NCBI GenBank assembly: GCA_904063045.1
Contig: CAJFCJ010000024.1
Location: 801,777-865,776 of the forward strand
Source of the DNA: Dimorphilus gyrociliatus
Lineage: Eukaryota > Annelida > Polychaeta > Dinophilidae
Reading direction: 5' to 3'
DNA length: 64,000 nt
Shown: positions 49,948-61,364 of the stretch, piece after piece
Numbering within the stretch: position 1 is the stretch's first letter
Layout: each line of letters opens with the position of its first letter
Notes under the pieces: model-generated
What the model saw: the letters and a program-made list of their open reading frames with translations, nothing else
Database searches by the model: none
Told to the model about the DNA's origin: nothing
Made by a program: the position numbers and the translations under genes

Positions 49948-50367
49948 GAGACACACTCCTAATTCCTATTAGTGGTGCCCTCTCTATTTTAAAAAATTGA
50001 AACTATATTCTATGCCTTTAAAAAGAATGGTCTTTGATTTTATCGAGTTTACTTAATATAAAATTAAAAAAAAGAAACGATCGATCACCTTTAGACTGTG
50101 ATTAATCATAGCATCTATTTTTATTCTACTAACGAAAAATGACCCAATATATTGAATGAGGCTTGTCTGCTAATTACTATTATAATTAGCAGTAATGTTA
50201 AATATTTTGTTTCTCGTCAATTTCGGTGATTTATGGGTGAATGGTAAATTTTTAGGCCATATTGAAAAAGGAATACGCTAAGAATAGTATACATTGAACT
50301 GGCCTATAAATTGCTCAAGTACTGTATTCAGAATTTCGTTTCTTTAAATGAATTTTTAAAAACAATG

Positions 50368-50979
50368 TTATTGACCTTTCTTCTTTGAAAATGCGCTTTT
50401 CATTTCATAATAGGATTGCAAAAGTAAAAGTGCAGGTATAACAACCCATATCCCATTATAGAATACCATATAAACCCAGAGATAGAGCCAGTTATTTGTT
50501 GCTAAATTGGGAGATCCTAACAATATATCTGGTACAAAAGTCATCCAACCACCATAAATTTCTCCAACGCATAGAACGACTTGTAAGAAATGCCTGTAAT
50601 GCTTATTTTTAACTATTGCGTAGACTAATACTAAGCACATTGGTCCTTCTACGAAAACAGTTATAATCTCTAATGAAACTATACAAGGGTCTAAGATTAG
50701 CCATCTAGCATCAGCTTTGCCATATTCTTTCCATACTAGTGAAGTCCAATGAGTAGATTTTTCAACAGTTGTTGTAAGTGATAAAATAACGAATGATAAC
50801 TCTAAACTTAAGTGTATCATTGCGTCCCAGATTAACCAAAAAATTACAAATTTGTCAGTTTTCCTTACTGTTTTACTTATTTTATTGGTAATAAACCATG
50901 CTCCAATTGCCATGGCAGCCGTAGCAATCATGGATACTATGGAAACTTGGTTGATTATCGGTTCCGTTTGATCGTCCAT
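50368..50979 (-). CDS. EBP: Emopamil-binding protein (sterol delta8-delta7 isomerase) family
   Basis: An intronless frame of 203 residues with an EXPERA domain of four to five ER membrane helices. Residues that line the human EBP active site have counterparts: WDAMIHLSLELSFV (His56 and Glu60 for human His76 and Glu80), VSLEIITVFVEGP (Glu104 for human Glu122), and YNGIWVVIPALLLL (Asn175, Trp178). VWKEYGKADARWL and FLQVVLCVGEIYGGWM also match closely. EBP shifts the sterol B-ring double bond from position 8 to 7, late in cholesterol biosynthesis; a related paralogue, EBPL, lacks that activity. The retained His and Glu favour an active enzyme, but EBP and EBPL cannot be fully separated by eye. 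A dibasic C-terminus (FSKKKGQ) may act in ER retention. Confidence 0.88.
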   Translation of the reverse strand: MDDQTEPIINQVSIVSMIATAAMAIGAWFITNKISKTVRKTDKFVIFWLIWDAMIHLSLELSFVILSLTTTVEKSTHWTSLVWKEYGKADARWLILDPCIVSLEIITVFVEGPMCLVLVYAIVKNKHYRHFLQVVLCVGEIYGGWMTFVPDILLGSPNLATNNWLYLWVYMVFYNGIWVVIPALLLLQSYYEMKSAFSKKKGQ

Positions 50980-51586
50980 TCCTTTTCTTGCAATTCTCTT
51001 CTATTAACTCTGAAAACAGAAGAAATTTTCTAACCAAAGCTCATAAATTTAGACACTCAGGTGATTTTCTTTCTATTTTCTGTATTTATAGACAACTGAT
51101 ATCATATCAGAATAATTCATGTCTATTTTTCAGAACAGTTAAGATAAGGATCAGATTACAGAAATTTCTTTATCGTACGATTGAAATATAACGCGACCTT
51201 AAAAATTATAATATTAAGCGATAATATAGCAAATTGAAGAACATTTATGTAGTTTCCTTCTACATTATTGATATAGTAGTTCTTTTCTCTGAGAAGACAG
51301 CAAGGTAATTTATTAATATTGACGCGAATCAGAATACTAACTACGCTTATGTTAAATAAATAAAATATAAATTAAAATTTAAATCTTATTGTTACCAGTT
51401 GTCTCTCAAGAAGGGTGTCATGAATGTTTTATTTTTTTTTTTTGTTTGTGCTATAATAGCAACAGGTTTTCACATTATTCAACTAGATGTTGTTTTCCAT
51501 TTCAATATATTCAATCATTTATCACTTGTCACAAAACAATTAAAGTAAGATTCAATTGAAATATGAACTTTAAAAAACAAGCTAAA
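50980..51586. other. Spacer between EBP and the lectin gene
   Basis: 607 bp, AT-rich. The EBP promoter and lectin 3' UTR are expected here; nothing else is seen. Confidence 0.5.
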
Positions 51587-52176
51587 TTAGCAGTAATCAA
51601 GTTTAGTGTGACCATATTCTAAAATACTAAAAGTATTCTGAACTGTCATAAAAATTGGTTCATTTTGACTATTACATTGCAATAAGCATAAACTATTTAA
51701 TTGATAAGATAAAACAGCACAATTGTTCTCTTTTAGCGCATTGATACATTTATGTAATGAAATATCAGTTAGTTTTCTTGTTGGATTCTTTAATAGATGG
51801 GAATAAACCGCTTTGAGGACTTTCAATTTACATTCATATGTTACCGATAACATCTTCACCTTGCCAGGGCAAGTATCCCCAAAATTTGAATTCGTAGCTT
51901 TTACAACAAGCTGAGACTTTTCTTGAAACGTTTTAAGTTTTTCCGTAATATATTTCCCACAGTTTTTTTTTCCATAATATCCACTGACAATCACTAAAAG
52001 GTTATCATCGGGACACGTTACTTGTAGTTTTCTCCCCTCTCGAACCGTTTCCGATAATCCATAGCATTGATATATTCCTATCAATAAAAATTGATAGAGA
52101 AAGAAATTAAACAAATCAAAAAAGTGGAGAATAAAATGAAATTCTTACCTGTAAAGAGAATCAGAGCAGAAAACAT
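51587..52176 (-). CDS. Secreted SUEL-type (D-galactoside/L-rhamnose-binding) lectin-like protein
   Basis: Exons are 52176-52149 and 52077-51587, with a 71-nt intron, giving 172 residues. The spliced start gives a clean signal peptide, MFSALILFTGIYQCYG; the longer unspliced frame from 52114 runs over the acceptor and is rejected. The mature N-terminal domain has the SUEL layout: LQVTCPDDNLLVIVSGYYGK, a C-G-K-Y segment, LVVKATNSNFGDTCPGKVKM and LSVTYEC, matching the family's VxCxxxxxxI, AxxxxFGDPCxGxxKxLxVxYxC pattern. The C-terminal 65 residues (from LKVLKAVYSHL) have six cysteines and no recognised domain. Sugar binding is inferred from the family. It diverges from the formylglutamate-amidohydrolase-like gene. 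Confidence 0.8.
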
Positions 52177-52892
52177 TAACTTATTATTAACTTTATTTAT
52201 ACAATTTTCTTTCATTTATTGTACTATTATAGTAACTTTATTGACAATTATACAATATTGGATGTCTGACATCAAAATGTGTTTTAGACAATTTGCCAAA
52301 GGAACCACCTAGAATGCTCAAAAATATAGTTCAAAATCTTCTTTGGGTTTTACATATGCTCTGAATGATCAAATATCAGTGTAGGTAAAAGCTATATATA
52401 ATATATAAAGCTATAGTGTACTAAATAATATATAAATCTATTGATCTTTCTTACGAAAGTTCGTAGACGTTATACTGTAAAATTACGAAAGATCCAGGTA
52501 GGACTATGTAATGATTTCTATGAATATCTTTTATATATACACTATATACAGTATATACAGTATATATATATATGTACATACTGTATAATTACACCGTAAA
52601 TCTATCTAGAAAGTTTATCTTCTTATTTAAGTATCTGTATATTATTTTAAATTTAATTTAAAACTGTTATTTGCCCAAATGGTACTTGTATTACCAATTT
52701 TCAACAAGTTTTCTATATATAGGTTGTACTTAATACTCGGTAGAGTATTAATTTTCAACTATCAATACTTTTAGTAGAAATCTGAAAGTTTGTTACCATT
52801 AAAATAACCTGTGAAATATTATTAGTCAAGTAACAACTAGTTTCACAGTTTATTTAACTAATACACTTTTTTTTGCCAATAAATACAGAAAC
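52177..52892. promoter_or_regulatory. Divergent spacer, lectin and amidohydrolase-like genes
   Basis: 716 bp with repeated ATACAGTATA half-sites at 52543-52590. A CAATAAATACAG acceptor-like site lies 4 nt before the downstream ATG, suggesting a 5'-UTR intron for the plus-strand gene. Confidence 0.4.
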
Positions 52893-53966
52893 ATGACTGC
52901 AAAAAAATTGAAAATTATAAATTTATCCATCTTCTTGGCTTTCTTCTATGGATATGGAGATTGTAGAAAGATCTTTCAAGGCTATCAGAATTATACAACG
53001 TATAAAACTGGAACTTTGAATGTTATCCTTACTGTTCCTCATGGTGGTTCTATGAAACCTTCGTCAATTAAGGGTAATACCATAGCATATCTTTAAGTTT
53101 ATGCATTATTACTATTATTAATGATAATCCTTCTCTTTTCAGATAGAACTATTGCCTGCGCAAATTCCGAAGGACAATGCACATGGAAGACTGATTGCCA
53201 TCAACCGACTAGCAACTGCACTCCTCTTGTTGAATCAGACTATAACGTTCAGTTACTAGCTGATACTATTTCCGAGAAACTGAAAGACATAACCGGAAAA
53301 TATCCCTATATTATTCAAACTGAATTGAAGAGAAACAAGTTAGATCCGAATAGAGATAAACCGGAAGCTACACTTTTCGATCCAGAAGCTATTAAAGCTT
53401 GGAATGATTTTCAAAACTATATTAAAGAGGCCAAAAACGAAATTAAGAAAGGCCTTCTTTTAGATATTCACGGTCAGAGTCATATAGAAAAGTGGATCGA
53501 ATTATCATATTTTGCCAAAATTTCTGAAATAAATTCAGATCAATTGCAATCTGATAAGTCATCGATTTATACCATGTCTAAAAGATTTCCGGAAACCAAA
53601 TTTAATGAATTGATTTACGGCAATGAAAGTTATGGTGGTTTGTTGGAATCTAAAGGCTATAAAGTTGTACCAAGTCCTTCTTATAAGAAGCCTGGTTCAG
53701 GCAATTATTTTCCTGCTTATTATATAACAATGGAACACGGTTCGATGAAAGGTGGAAATATCGATGCCATACAAGTGGAAACACCCTTCGCTTATAGAAG
53801 GAATCTCACCTATATTTCTAGATATGCGGAGGACGTTGCCAGTGTTACCGTTGAATTTTTAAAGAAATATTATGGTTCTACATCTAGTGGAGCGGAAAGA
53901 GTTCTAATTTCTATTCCCAGTATGATTCTTTTTATATCAAGTTTTATAATGCAGCTCATAGATTAG
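52893..53966 (+). CDS. N-formylglutamate amidohydrolase-like ectoenzyme, predicted GPI-anchored
   Basis: Exons are 52893-53073 and 53143-53966; 334 residues. The N-terminus is a signal peptide (IINLSIFLAFFYGYGDC). The mature part resembles the bacterial FGase fold: LNVILTVPHGGSM (first histidine motif), DRTIACANSEGQC, QTELKRNKLDPNRDKPEAT (substrate-arginine region), LLLDIHGQSH (second histidine motif, DxHG) and ITMEHGSMKGGNIDAIQVET (third block ending in the Gln-Glu pair). The C-terminus (VLISIPSMILFISSFIMQLI) is hydrophobic and fits a GPI signal. Bacterial FGase hydrolyses N-formyl-L-glutamate in histidine breakdown. An extracellular animal version probably acts on another small acyl-amino-acid or peptide, and that is inference. 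AATAAA follows at 54174. The intron and signals show it is native to this genome, whatever its ultimate origin. Confidence 0.8.
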
Positions 53967-54724
53967 ATATATCCTCTGAGAGAGGGATTTATCGGGTTTA
54001 AAGAAAATGAGTAGTGTGTCGGGGAGGAGGAATATCATACAAACAAAATAATAATAGCTATACTCTATTTGGATTTTATCTAGAATGGGAGATGGAGGAG
54101 GAGAGAGTTAGGAGGAGATAGAGATTAAAAGAAAGTAGCAAATATTTTAGACTTAATACACAGTAGCAATTGGAATAAAAAATTTGTTTTATTTAAGTTA
54201 ATGTGTAGGAGGAAGCCTAAAATATTAATGAAATACAACTCTCTTTTTCCATTTCTTCTTACTTTTGCTCAGATTCATTTTTGACATTTTTTAGTTTTAA
54301 ATAATTTCCTATTTTTCTCTTTTAAATTAAAAATAGAAAAGTATTATTTAAATAAGAAATTAATTACTTTTTCAATTGATTTTAATACGAATGTAAATGA
54401 TAGATAGGAATGCAATTTGATAAAAAAAACAAATTTCTTCAACTAGGTGGGAGTAGTGTTTCGGTTCAAAGAAAATGTAATTGAATATAGTTTAAAAGAA
54501 CATGGACAAAACTATCTTAATTTCAGACGCAAATTAAATTTACTATATTTATTCAAGTAGTCTTTTTATTATATTAAATAAGGAGGCTTTCTTCTTTGAA
54601 AAGCCATTCATAGAGTTCTTATATAATACTTGTATATTATATTGTATTTACCATATAATTATATAGATTAGTGATAATAAAACTATAGTTTATAAATCAA
54701 TTATTGTATTCTTGCATTATTCAT
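53967..54724. other. Convergent 3' region
   Basis: 758 bp between stop codons, with an AATAAA at 54174-54179 for the plus-strand gene and a purine-rich GGAGGAGA patch near 54090-54125. Confidence 0.6.
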
Positions 54725-55561
54725 TTATTGGAGAGATTCAAATAGAAATAAGCCACCTTTTTCAGCCATAGCACCGTCTTTTTTGCAATAGCAAGTTATG
54801 TACAGTTTTGTTCCTATGTGAGCAGCCATAATGGGATACTTTGCATTTTTATACTCAATTGTCTCTGGAAGCCATATTTGTAAAGTACCGCAATGATTAC
54901 CATCTTTATCGTAAATAACTACTTGATTTTTTTCGGCATAGGTCGTTAAGAATTGATTATTTGAGAAACAAGTAATCGAATCATTACCTTTCAGTGATGG
55001 AAAACACTTGAGAATTTCGCCGTCTTTACCATTTAACAATTTTATAATTCCGTCTTTAGAATCAATAAAGACTATAGTTCCATTAAATAAACAAGCTACT
55101 TTAGACGCAGTAAAGGTTTTATTGGTCCAAATCAATTTCCCCCGGATATCGTATAATTGGATACAACTATCAGTTCCAACAATTAAATAACCATTGTAAA
55201 ATTTCATATCACTAATTAATATAGGTTTTTCAACATTTATAAATTCAGACCATTCTTTTCCTTCATCGAGGTCGTTTGTTTTCATTATTCGATTATTCGT
55301 CAAGTCACCAACCATTAAATTTAGACAGCCCGATTTACAAACGGTAATAGACGAAAGTTTATCATTTGGTTTTGATGTATAAATTGTTCTATTAAAATCT
55401 CCATTTTGATAATAAACTTTCACTCTGCACATGTTTCTAGCCTCACTCATTAATAAATATATATGAGTTGAAAAGCTGCAAATATCTTGAATAACACCAA
55501 TCTTTGGTGTTGAAAGAAATTTATCATTTCTACTATATGCATATATATCATTATTAGACAT
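54725..55561 (-). CDS. Intronless beta-propeller-like protein, unrecognised
   Basis: A frame of 278 residues without a signal peptide or transmembrane helix. Repeating units of about 40 residues have the pattern of a propeller blade: hydrophobic strand, Gly, Asp/Asn-x-Arg/Gly turn, strand. Examples are LIVGTDSCIQLYDIRGKLIW, TIVFIDSKDGIIKLLNGKDG and NQVVIYDKDGNHCGTLQIWL, which resemble NHL blades of TRIM-type proteins or PQQ/WD-like blades. There is no RING or B-box, so if it derives from a TRIM-NHL gene only the propeller remains. The single-exon structure next to spliced genes could reflect retroposition. Cytosolic location is inferred. Confidence 0.72.
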   Translation of the reverse strand: MSNNDIYAYSRNDKFLSTPKIGVIQDICSFSTHIYLLMSEARNMCRVKVYYQNGDFNRTIYTSKPNDKLSSITVCKSGCLNLMVGDLTNNRIMKTNDLDEGKEWSEFINVEKPILISDMKFYNGYLIVGTDSCIQLYDIRGKLIWTNKTFTASKVACLFNGTIVFIDSKDGIIKLLNGKDGEILKCFPSLKGNDSITCFSNNQFLTTYAEKNQVVIYDKDGNHCGTLQIWLPETIEYKNAKYPIMAAHIGTKLYITCYCKKDGAMAEKGGLFLFESLQ

Positions 55562-57545
55562 TTTTACAGTTTATACATGAAATATTCACGTATATATATA
55601 TATATATTTGTGTAGTATATTCATTTATTACTAATTACACCATTTATTTAATTATAAAGCTTATACTTAATTAAAAATTACCATATTCATTAATATTATG
55701 CATTTTTTTGCCATGTTCATATAGCGATAGACTATGAAAATATCAACATTCTATTTAAAATATCCTTTTTCCTCTTCTAAAACTCTTTAACCTTTTCTTA
55801 CATATTTTTATTAAATTTGATGTAATTATTACAAAATGTTAATTAATTGTACTAAATATTTCTCAGGCAATTTTCAAAGTCTATGATTTTTTTTCAAAAA
55901 AAGGCAAAGAGGTTCAGTAAAATTAGTGAAGGTTAATTTAATAAATTAATATTAGTGGTGGATGAAAAATAAGGGTCCATTACAATAAAGTTCATGACCT
56001 AATAATTATCTAATTCAATTTCTCTCTTTTTGCTACTTTTTATGTACTTCCTGCTAGGGAAACTAATGCATCGATTGATATATATCATACTTTCTTTTTA
56101 AAGTCGACGGGGAGGTAAATTGATTGATTATTGGCTCAACAATAAATTATTTTATATTTTACTCTTTCTCTCTCTCTCTCTCTCTCTCTCACTTACTCAT
56201 GCACTTACTACCTGTCTCTCCCAAACTCTATCTTTACCTATTCATTCTCTTCCTTTTATTTAATTTATTACTTGAATCAAGTTTTTCTTGCCATATTTAA
56301 CTAATCAATAGCAGAAATCTTATAGAAATCTGTCGCTAGTTTGCCTATCTTCTGGAAATGTCCATTAAAACTGTCCTACTGTTTACTAAAGTAAAGTCAG
56401 TAAAAACCTTTCTAAAAACCGAATATATTTTCTAAAAATATCTTAATTAAAAATTGCGTAATATTTTGTTATTAAGCTCACTAAATGCGGTATATTTATG
56501 AAAAATGTATGCATATTAAAATATACAGTGTATTGTTTATATTATGTTTGCACCTCGAATGCTCTTTTTCATGTTAATTAACTTAATGCGAAATGTAATT
56601 CCTTCGATATATCACTAATTAGATAATTGGATCAGTTAAACTACTTAATTGTCTTTTGGTGAATGTTTCTATCTTCTATAACTTATAAATGTACATTGTG
56701 TAGTATATTTCTCCTGAAGAAAACAAAGGGATTCTTAATGAAAAAGAGAAAGAGGAGGAGAGAGATAGAGAGATATGGAAAGTGAGAGAGAGAGAGAGGT
56801 CAAGAAACAGGAGAAAAAAATGAGAAACATAACGACTGAAAAGCGATTCGTAAGGTTGAATTTACGATTAGTGTATATACTCTATGTATATAGTATATTG
56901 TGCGTGAAAACTGAAATTCGACTCTATTTTTGAAATGGTAGGAAATTTTGCAGTCAAAGATAAACTAGATGCTACAATTTGCCTAACTACATTTTTATAC
57001 CATTGTTATTTTATACAATAAAATTAAAATTAGGAAATATTTCGTTGGTCTAGAAAGTATATACGATTAAAATAACATAGTAAATTGATTGAAAAGCTTC
57101 ATACTCTCAGCAACGTGACAGACCTTTTCACATAACCGAGACGCCCTACAGGCCAGTAATAATTAAACTATTGATTCTAAAATAGCGGTATGTGTACTAA
57201 GCCAAGTAAAATGCAAAGTACAATGAATTTATCTAGAATTCTGAAAATGATTGACATTCTGACGAAAGAGAGGGCTATTTAGAAGATGCAAAATTTTGAA
57301 GATATTTGTTGTTTCCGGTGTAAGATCAGTCTTATAAATAGAATATTTCCTTCTCAAAGAGACTGGTATTATTATTAATGGATTGTTGTTTATATATCAC
57401 TTCATCAATCATCTATCAACAGTTGAATTATCAGTAATAAAGTTAGTACTATTGCTTAAGATTATTAAATTTCTTTCTCTTCATATCGAACTTGTCATAT
57501 AGGCAGGGAGTTCTTTCCAAGAAAGGAAGAGTTCATTACTTTTCT
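55562..57545. other. Gene-poor interval with CT and GA tracts
   Basis: 2 kb without supported coding sequence. It contains (CT)n at 56166-56191 and imperfect GA repeats at 56740-56800. Confidence 0.6.
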
Positions 57546-58015
57546 CTAATTAGATTGCAAGAAAGACGCTTCGGACTGATTCGAGGATATTGTTACAGCC
57601 CTTCCTCTATAATATAATGATTGTTGATTGTAGGCGATCTTACTATTTTCCGCACATTTGTTCATTGAATTTATATCATCTTTCTCGCCCGGAGATGTTG
57701 GAACAAGGAGAAGAATGCATTGGAGGAAAACTGTTATTTTATCTAGAGAAGAACATAAAGAATAAAGTAAAGAGGACATATATCCATAGAAATTTTAAAG
57801 ATTCTCTCCTTACCTATACAAACTTGAACGAATTTGAGTTTACTAACCCTTTCCCCAAGTATATATATTGGAATTGCCGCTAAATACATTAGAAATCCAG
57901 GTAGCATTGAACTCGGATTACTGTAAATAGATAACGACATAATTCCAATTAAAACTATAAACGTTACAATCGCTAGAAGGATGTTTATCTGTGTTTGTAA
58001 ATTATACTGATATAG

Positions 58016-58050
<35 letters not shown>

Positions 58051-60565
58051 GTTTGTATATAAATGAATACATTTTACATATATAAAGAGGTATATTTGAC
58101 CCAACAGATGTTAAATTAGATAAAAACAAACATAATCCTCACCTTGATAGGTCTCTCTATATTTGGTTTCGTATATCTTAAATAAAAGTAGGCAATAAAG
58201 GTGGTAAAAATTTTTAGTTGACAAGATAGAGATGCAAACTCTTGAAGTAGAGAGAGATCGGGTATGAAAGACAATAGGATAGCCGTGATGCACTACGAAA
58301 GCATATTTTTATTATAGAGTAATTTTTCTGTATTTGAAAGAGATTCTTTCCATGAATTTTATTCTCTTTTAAACTTACAACTGCAAATATACTGATAATT
58401 GGTGTGATGAACCGTACGTTAACCATATAAACGAAGTTTGGAAGTTGTTTATTGCGGGAAGCAGCAAAAAAATACCTGGAATCTGCTAAATAGGATGAAT
58501 TTAAAGTACCAAGACAAGATAAGACCACTGAAATACAGATGAACCATGACACTCCACTAATGGCTTTATCCATAAAAGTCTGTATTTAGAAACAAAAATA
58601 TGTATAATTAAAAAGAGGTGAAAAGGAACATTTTTTTATTAAAAAAAAATACACCATCTTTACCATAGCAACAGCAGAGGAATTGATAATTTCGGAAGGA
58701 GTCAGGATTGTTAAATAAGCCGCATTAACGAAAGTGTATACAATAGTAACAAGAGATAGTGAAATAACAATTGCAAGTGGAAGATCTCTGATTTAGGAAG
58801 AGAAATTTATGATTAAATAACTTATTAAAGTAATCTACTAACCTTTTTGGATTTAACATTTCTTCTGGCATAGTTGCCACACTTTCCCTATTTTTTAAAA
58901 TATTGTTTAAGTTAAACATTCTTCTTCTTCAATTGTATAAATAATTAAAATCATACGTAGAAAACTCACCAGCCTTTGTAAGCAAAATATCCGTCTACAA
59001 CAGATAAGCATAAAATGGACGGCTCAGTTGATGTGCCCTCAAATCCCTTTGATAATATGTTTGTATCACCTTCAATTATAATTATTATGTCAGTCATACA
59101 GTTTTAAATTATACTAATTGACTACTTAATATTACCCTTTGAAAATCTATATAATCCTATGACTATAATGGAAACAAGAGAAAAGATTTTAGCAAAAGTG
59201 AAAAATGTCTGTAACCTAGTTGACCAGATAACGCTTAGGCAATTAATTACCGCCAGTGTCACTATAAAAGTTTAAGAGTGCTCTTAAAGAAATATTAGGA
59301 AGGAATAATAGTTAAGAAACAGACTTACATAAACTGAATATGCCTATCAAAAGAACAATAGTCATTTGGCAGTTGCAATCAAATAGCTGTAGATAGAATA
59401 TCAATTTGTTACTTAATTCACTTTTTTCATCCAACTACCTGTAAGAAGTATTCTCCAATTGTTCGGCCAACGACAGCATTAGTGCCAGCAATGCTCTGGA
59501 AGCAGTGTCCCCAAAAGACTAAAAATCCAGGTATTTTTCCAAGAATAGTATAAACATAAGTATAATCTCCACCAGAAACGGTGATTATCGTTGATAATTC
59601 GGCATATATCAAAGCGAGAATAACAGTATAGAAACCAGTTCCAGCCCAGATTAATAAGTTAGCTGCAGGGGATCCTGTATGTTTCATAACAGTTGACGGT
59701 GATATAAATATACCTATTCATAAGAAGAAAGATATTTCTATAATTAAAAGGGTTAATAAATGTTAACTAAAAAAGAAAAATCTATAAATAAACTTCATTT
59801 CTTATAAAAAGTTAAATTAAAAAAAATATATATACACAAACTTTCTCTTCATTTTCACAATAAATTAGTTTTTTTTTTCTATTCCCACGGAATATTTCAT
59901 TAATAGATTTTTATATTTATTAATATATTTGCATAGATTAACATAAAACATTATGTTTTAAACAGAAGGTATATTTCACTTGTGCCTTATAAGGAAGGTC
60001 TATTGTCATCGTTTTGTTTTCTCATTATCTTACTAAGTGCCTCTAAATAGAATGGATTATATATAGTTGTATATCTTCTTTATAATTTATTACAATTGAG
60101 CTCTGAAGGAAGAATATATATTGCTCTTATTTGTTTGACAGATAAAGATATTTTTATTGTCTTATTTTAAATTTCTTATTCTCTTTTATGTTGTCTTTCT
60201 TCTCCGTTCGTCGTCTTCCACCGTCCTCATTACTTAAGGAGAACGATATAAAATAGACAAACACACGCAAACACACGCTAATATATATATATATATATGT
60301 ATATATATACATGCTTATTAATTTAGATGCACAATATTAATCTTCAAGTCTAATTACGTAATAATTTTAAATAAATATATATTAATGAATCTTTACCGGA
60401 ACCAACTACATTGCCTATTAGTACAGAAATAGCTCCGATGAGATTAATATGTCTTTTTAATCGAACTTCATACTCGACTTGAACGTATTGTGAATATTTT
60501 CTCTTTCTCTTTTCAATATTTCTTCCCTTAACGGTAGAAAGTAGTGGGCGTCTCTCCTCTGCCAT
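57546..60565 (-). CDS. SLC7 (LAT-type) heteromeric amino-acid transporter light chain
   Basis: Eleven exons in phase: 60565-60397, 59713-59439, 59386-59329, 59261-59136, 59069-58970, 58887-58843, 58787-58664, 58579-58379, 58292-58143, 57988-57844 and 57742-57546; 529 residues. The fold is the 12-TM APC type. RHINLIGAISVLIGNVVGSGIFISPSTVM is TM1 with the unwound GSG substrate site (split by the first intron); then come NLLIWAGTGFYTVILALIYAELST, ETL-like EEMLNPKR after TM6, and LNSSYLADSRYFFAASRNKQ. LFDCNC after TM3 supplies the cysteine that light chains use to disulfide-bond an SLC3 heavy chain. The last exon (NKITVFLQCILLLVP) matches the LAT/xCT C-terminal helix and fixes the donor at 57844; the nearby GTTAGT donor would break the frame. 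Substrate class (b0,+, y+L, LAT or xCT-like) cannot be assigned by eye. Intron 1 is 683 nt. Confidence 0.93.
58019..58048. repeat. (TA)n microsatellite in an SLC7 intron
   Basis: A clean dinucleotide run inside the intron 57989-58142. Confidence 0.95.
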
Positions 60566-61096
60566 TTAATTTTCTCCTCGAGATAATCTTAACAATAGAA
60601 TATAAATACATATATAAAATGTATAGAAGATTTAAAGAAGAAGTTGTTTCTTATTCAAAGATTTAATCTATTTTGATAGGAGCTTTCCTTTATATAAAGC
60701 CTACTTGTATTCCTCATGGTTCAATGGTAAGATCATATTTACAAGAAAATACAATCAAAATCTGTTAACCTTCAAAGGTCTAGCATTGAAAACTAGAAGG
60801 TTATTAACACTCAATTCTACTTTTTTTTCTTTTGTACTACATTATTGAACTAGTTGATCGATGGAGAGTAACGGAATAGGAGACGTTTTAGTAGATTACG
60901 AACTATTCAGTCTAGTACGTTAGCCAATACTAGCTAATAGTTGTGCATACAGTTAGATTACCAAGTGTATGGATTGTATTTAAAGAATTTACGAGTTAGC
61001 CTTTGAGTATTTGATACGAAAGAAGGAGGTAAATTTTTTGTGTAAATAAGCAAAAAAAAAAAGATATACTGTATGTTGTATACTGACAAGAATAAA

Positions 61097-61099
<3 letters not shown>

Positions 61100-61147
<48 letters not shown>
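61100..61147. repeat. (TA)n microsatellite, 48 nt
   Basis: The longest perfect dinucleotide run in the window. Confidence 0.95.
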
Positions 61148-61148
<1 letters not shown>

Positions 61149-61364
61149 GTATATAGCAGTATACATGATATAGAGTGTTGTATATCATATATATCGCTCA
61201 GTATATTATATATAATATTTAGAGGATAATTGATTATTAACCATTAATAAGCATCAACCTAAGATCAAAACGAATAGGCTACAGTAACGAAATACAGAAC
61301 ATATTTTACTTTAAGTACCAATTTATTACACAGTAGCGAAAAAAATTACTAAAAATCAGTTGCC

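Larger units (their letters stand above)
46837..50367. other. 3.5-kb gene desert with an inverted GA/CT microsatellite pair
   Basis: The longest stretch without a supported gene in this window. The only notable structures are (TA)n(GA)n at 49634-49687 and (CT)n at 49913-49946. The small minus-strand frame 49748-49954 is a read-through of the CT tract and is not a gene. Confidence 0.6.

Noticed and set aside
49748-49954. Minus-strand frame starting with a run of Glu-Arg
   Set aside because: Translation of the (CT)n tract, with no protein-like continuation.
51587-52114. Unspliced lectin start at 52114 (MFNFFLYQFLLIG...)
   Set aside because: It reads through an intron; the exon at 52176-52149 joins in frame and gives a better signal peptide.
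57848-57850. GTTAGT donor at 57847 as the end of the SLC7 penultimate exon
   Set aside because: It forces a phase that ends the protein soon after TM12; the GTAAAC donor at 57843 restores the conserved C-terminal helix.
60711-60790. tRNA-like start (TGGTTCAATGGTAAGA) resembling an A box
   Set aside because: No matching B box (GGTTCGAxxCC) and no foldable acceptor stem in the next 80 nt.
60958-61188. Minus-strand frame with a long Tyr-Ile repeat
   Set aside because: It is only the (TA)n microsatellite read as codons.
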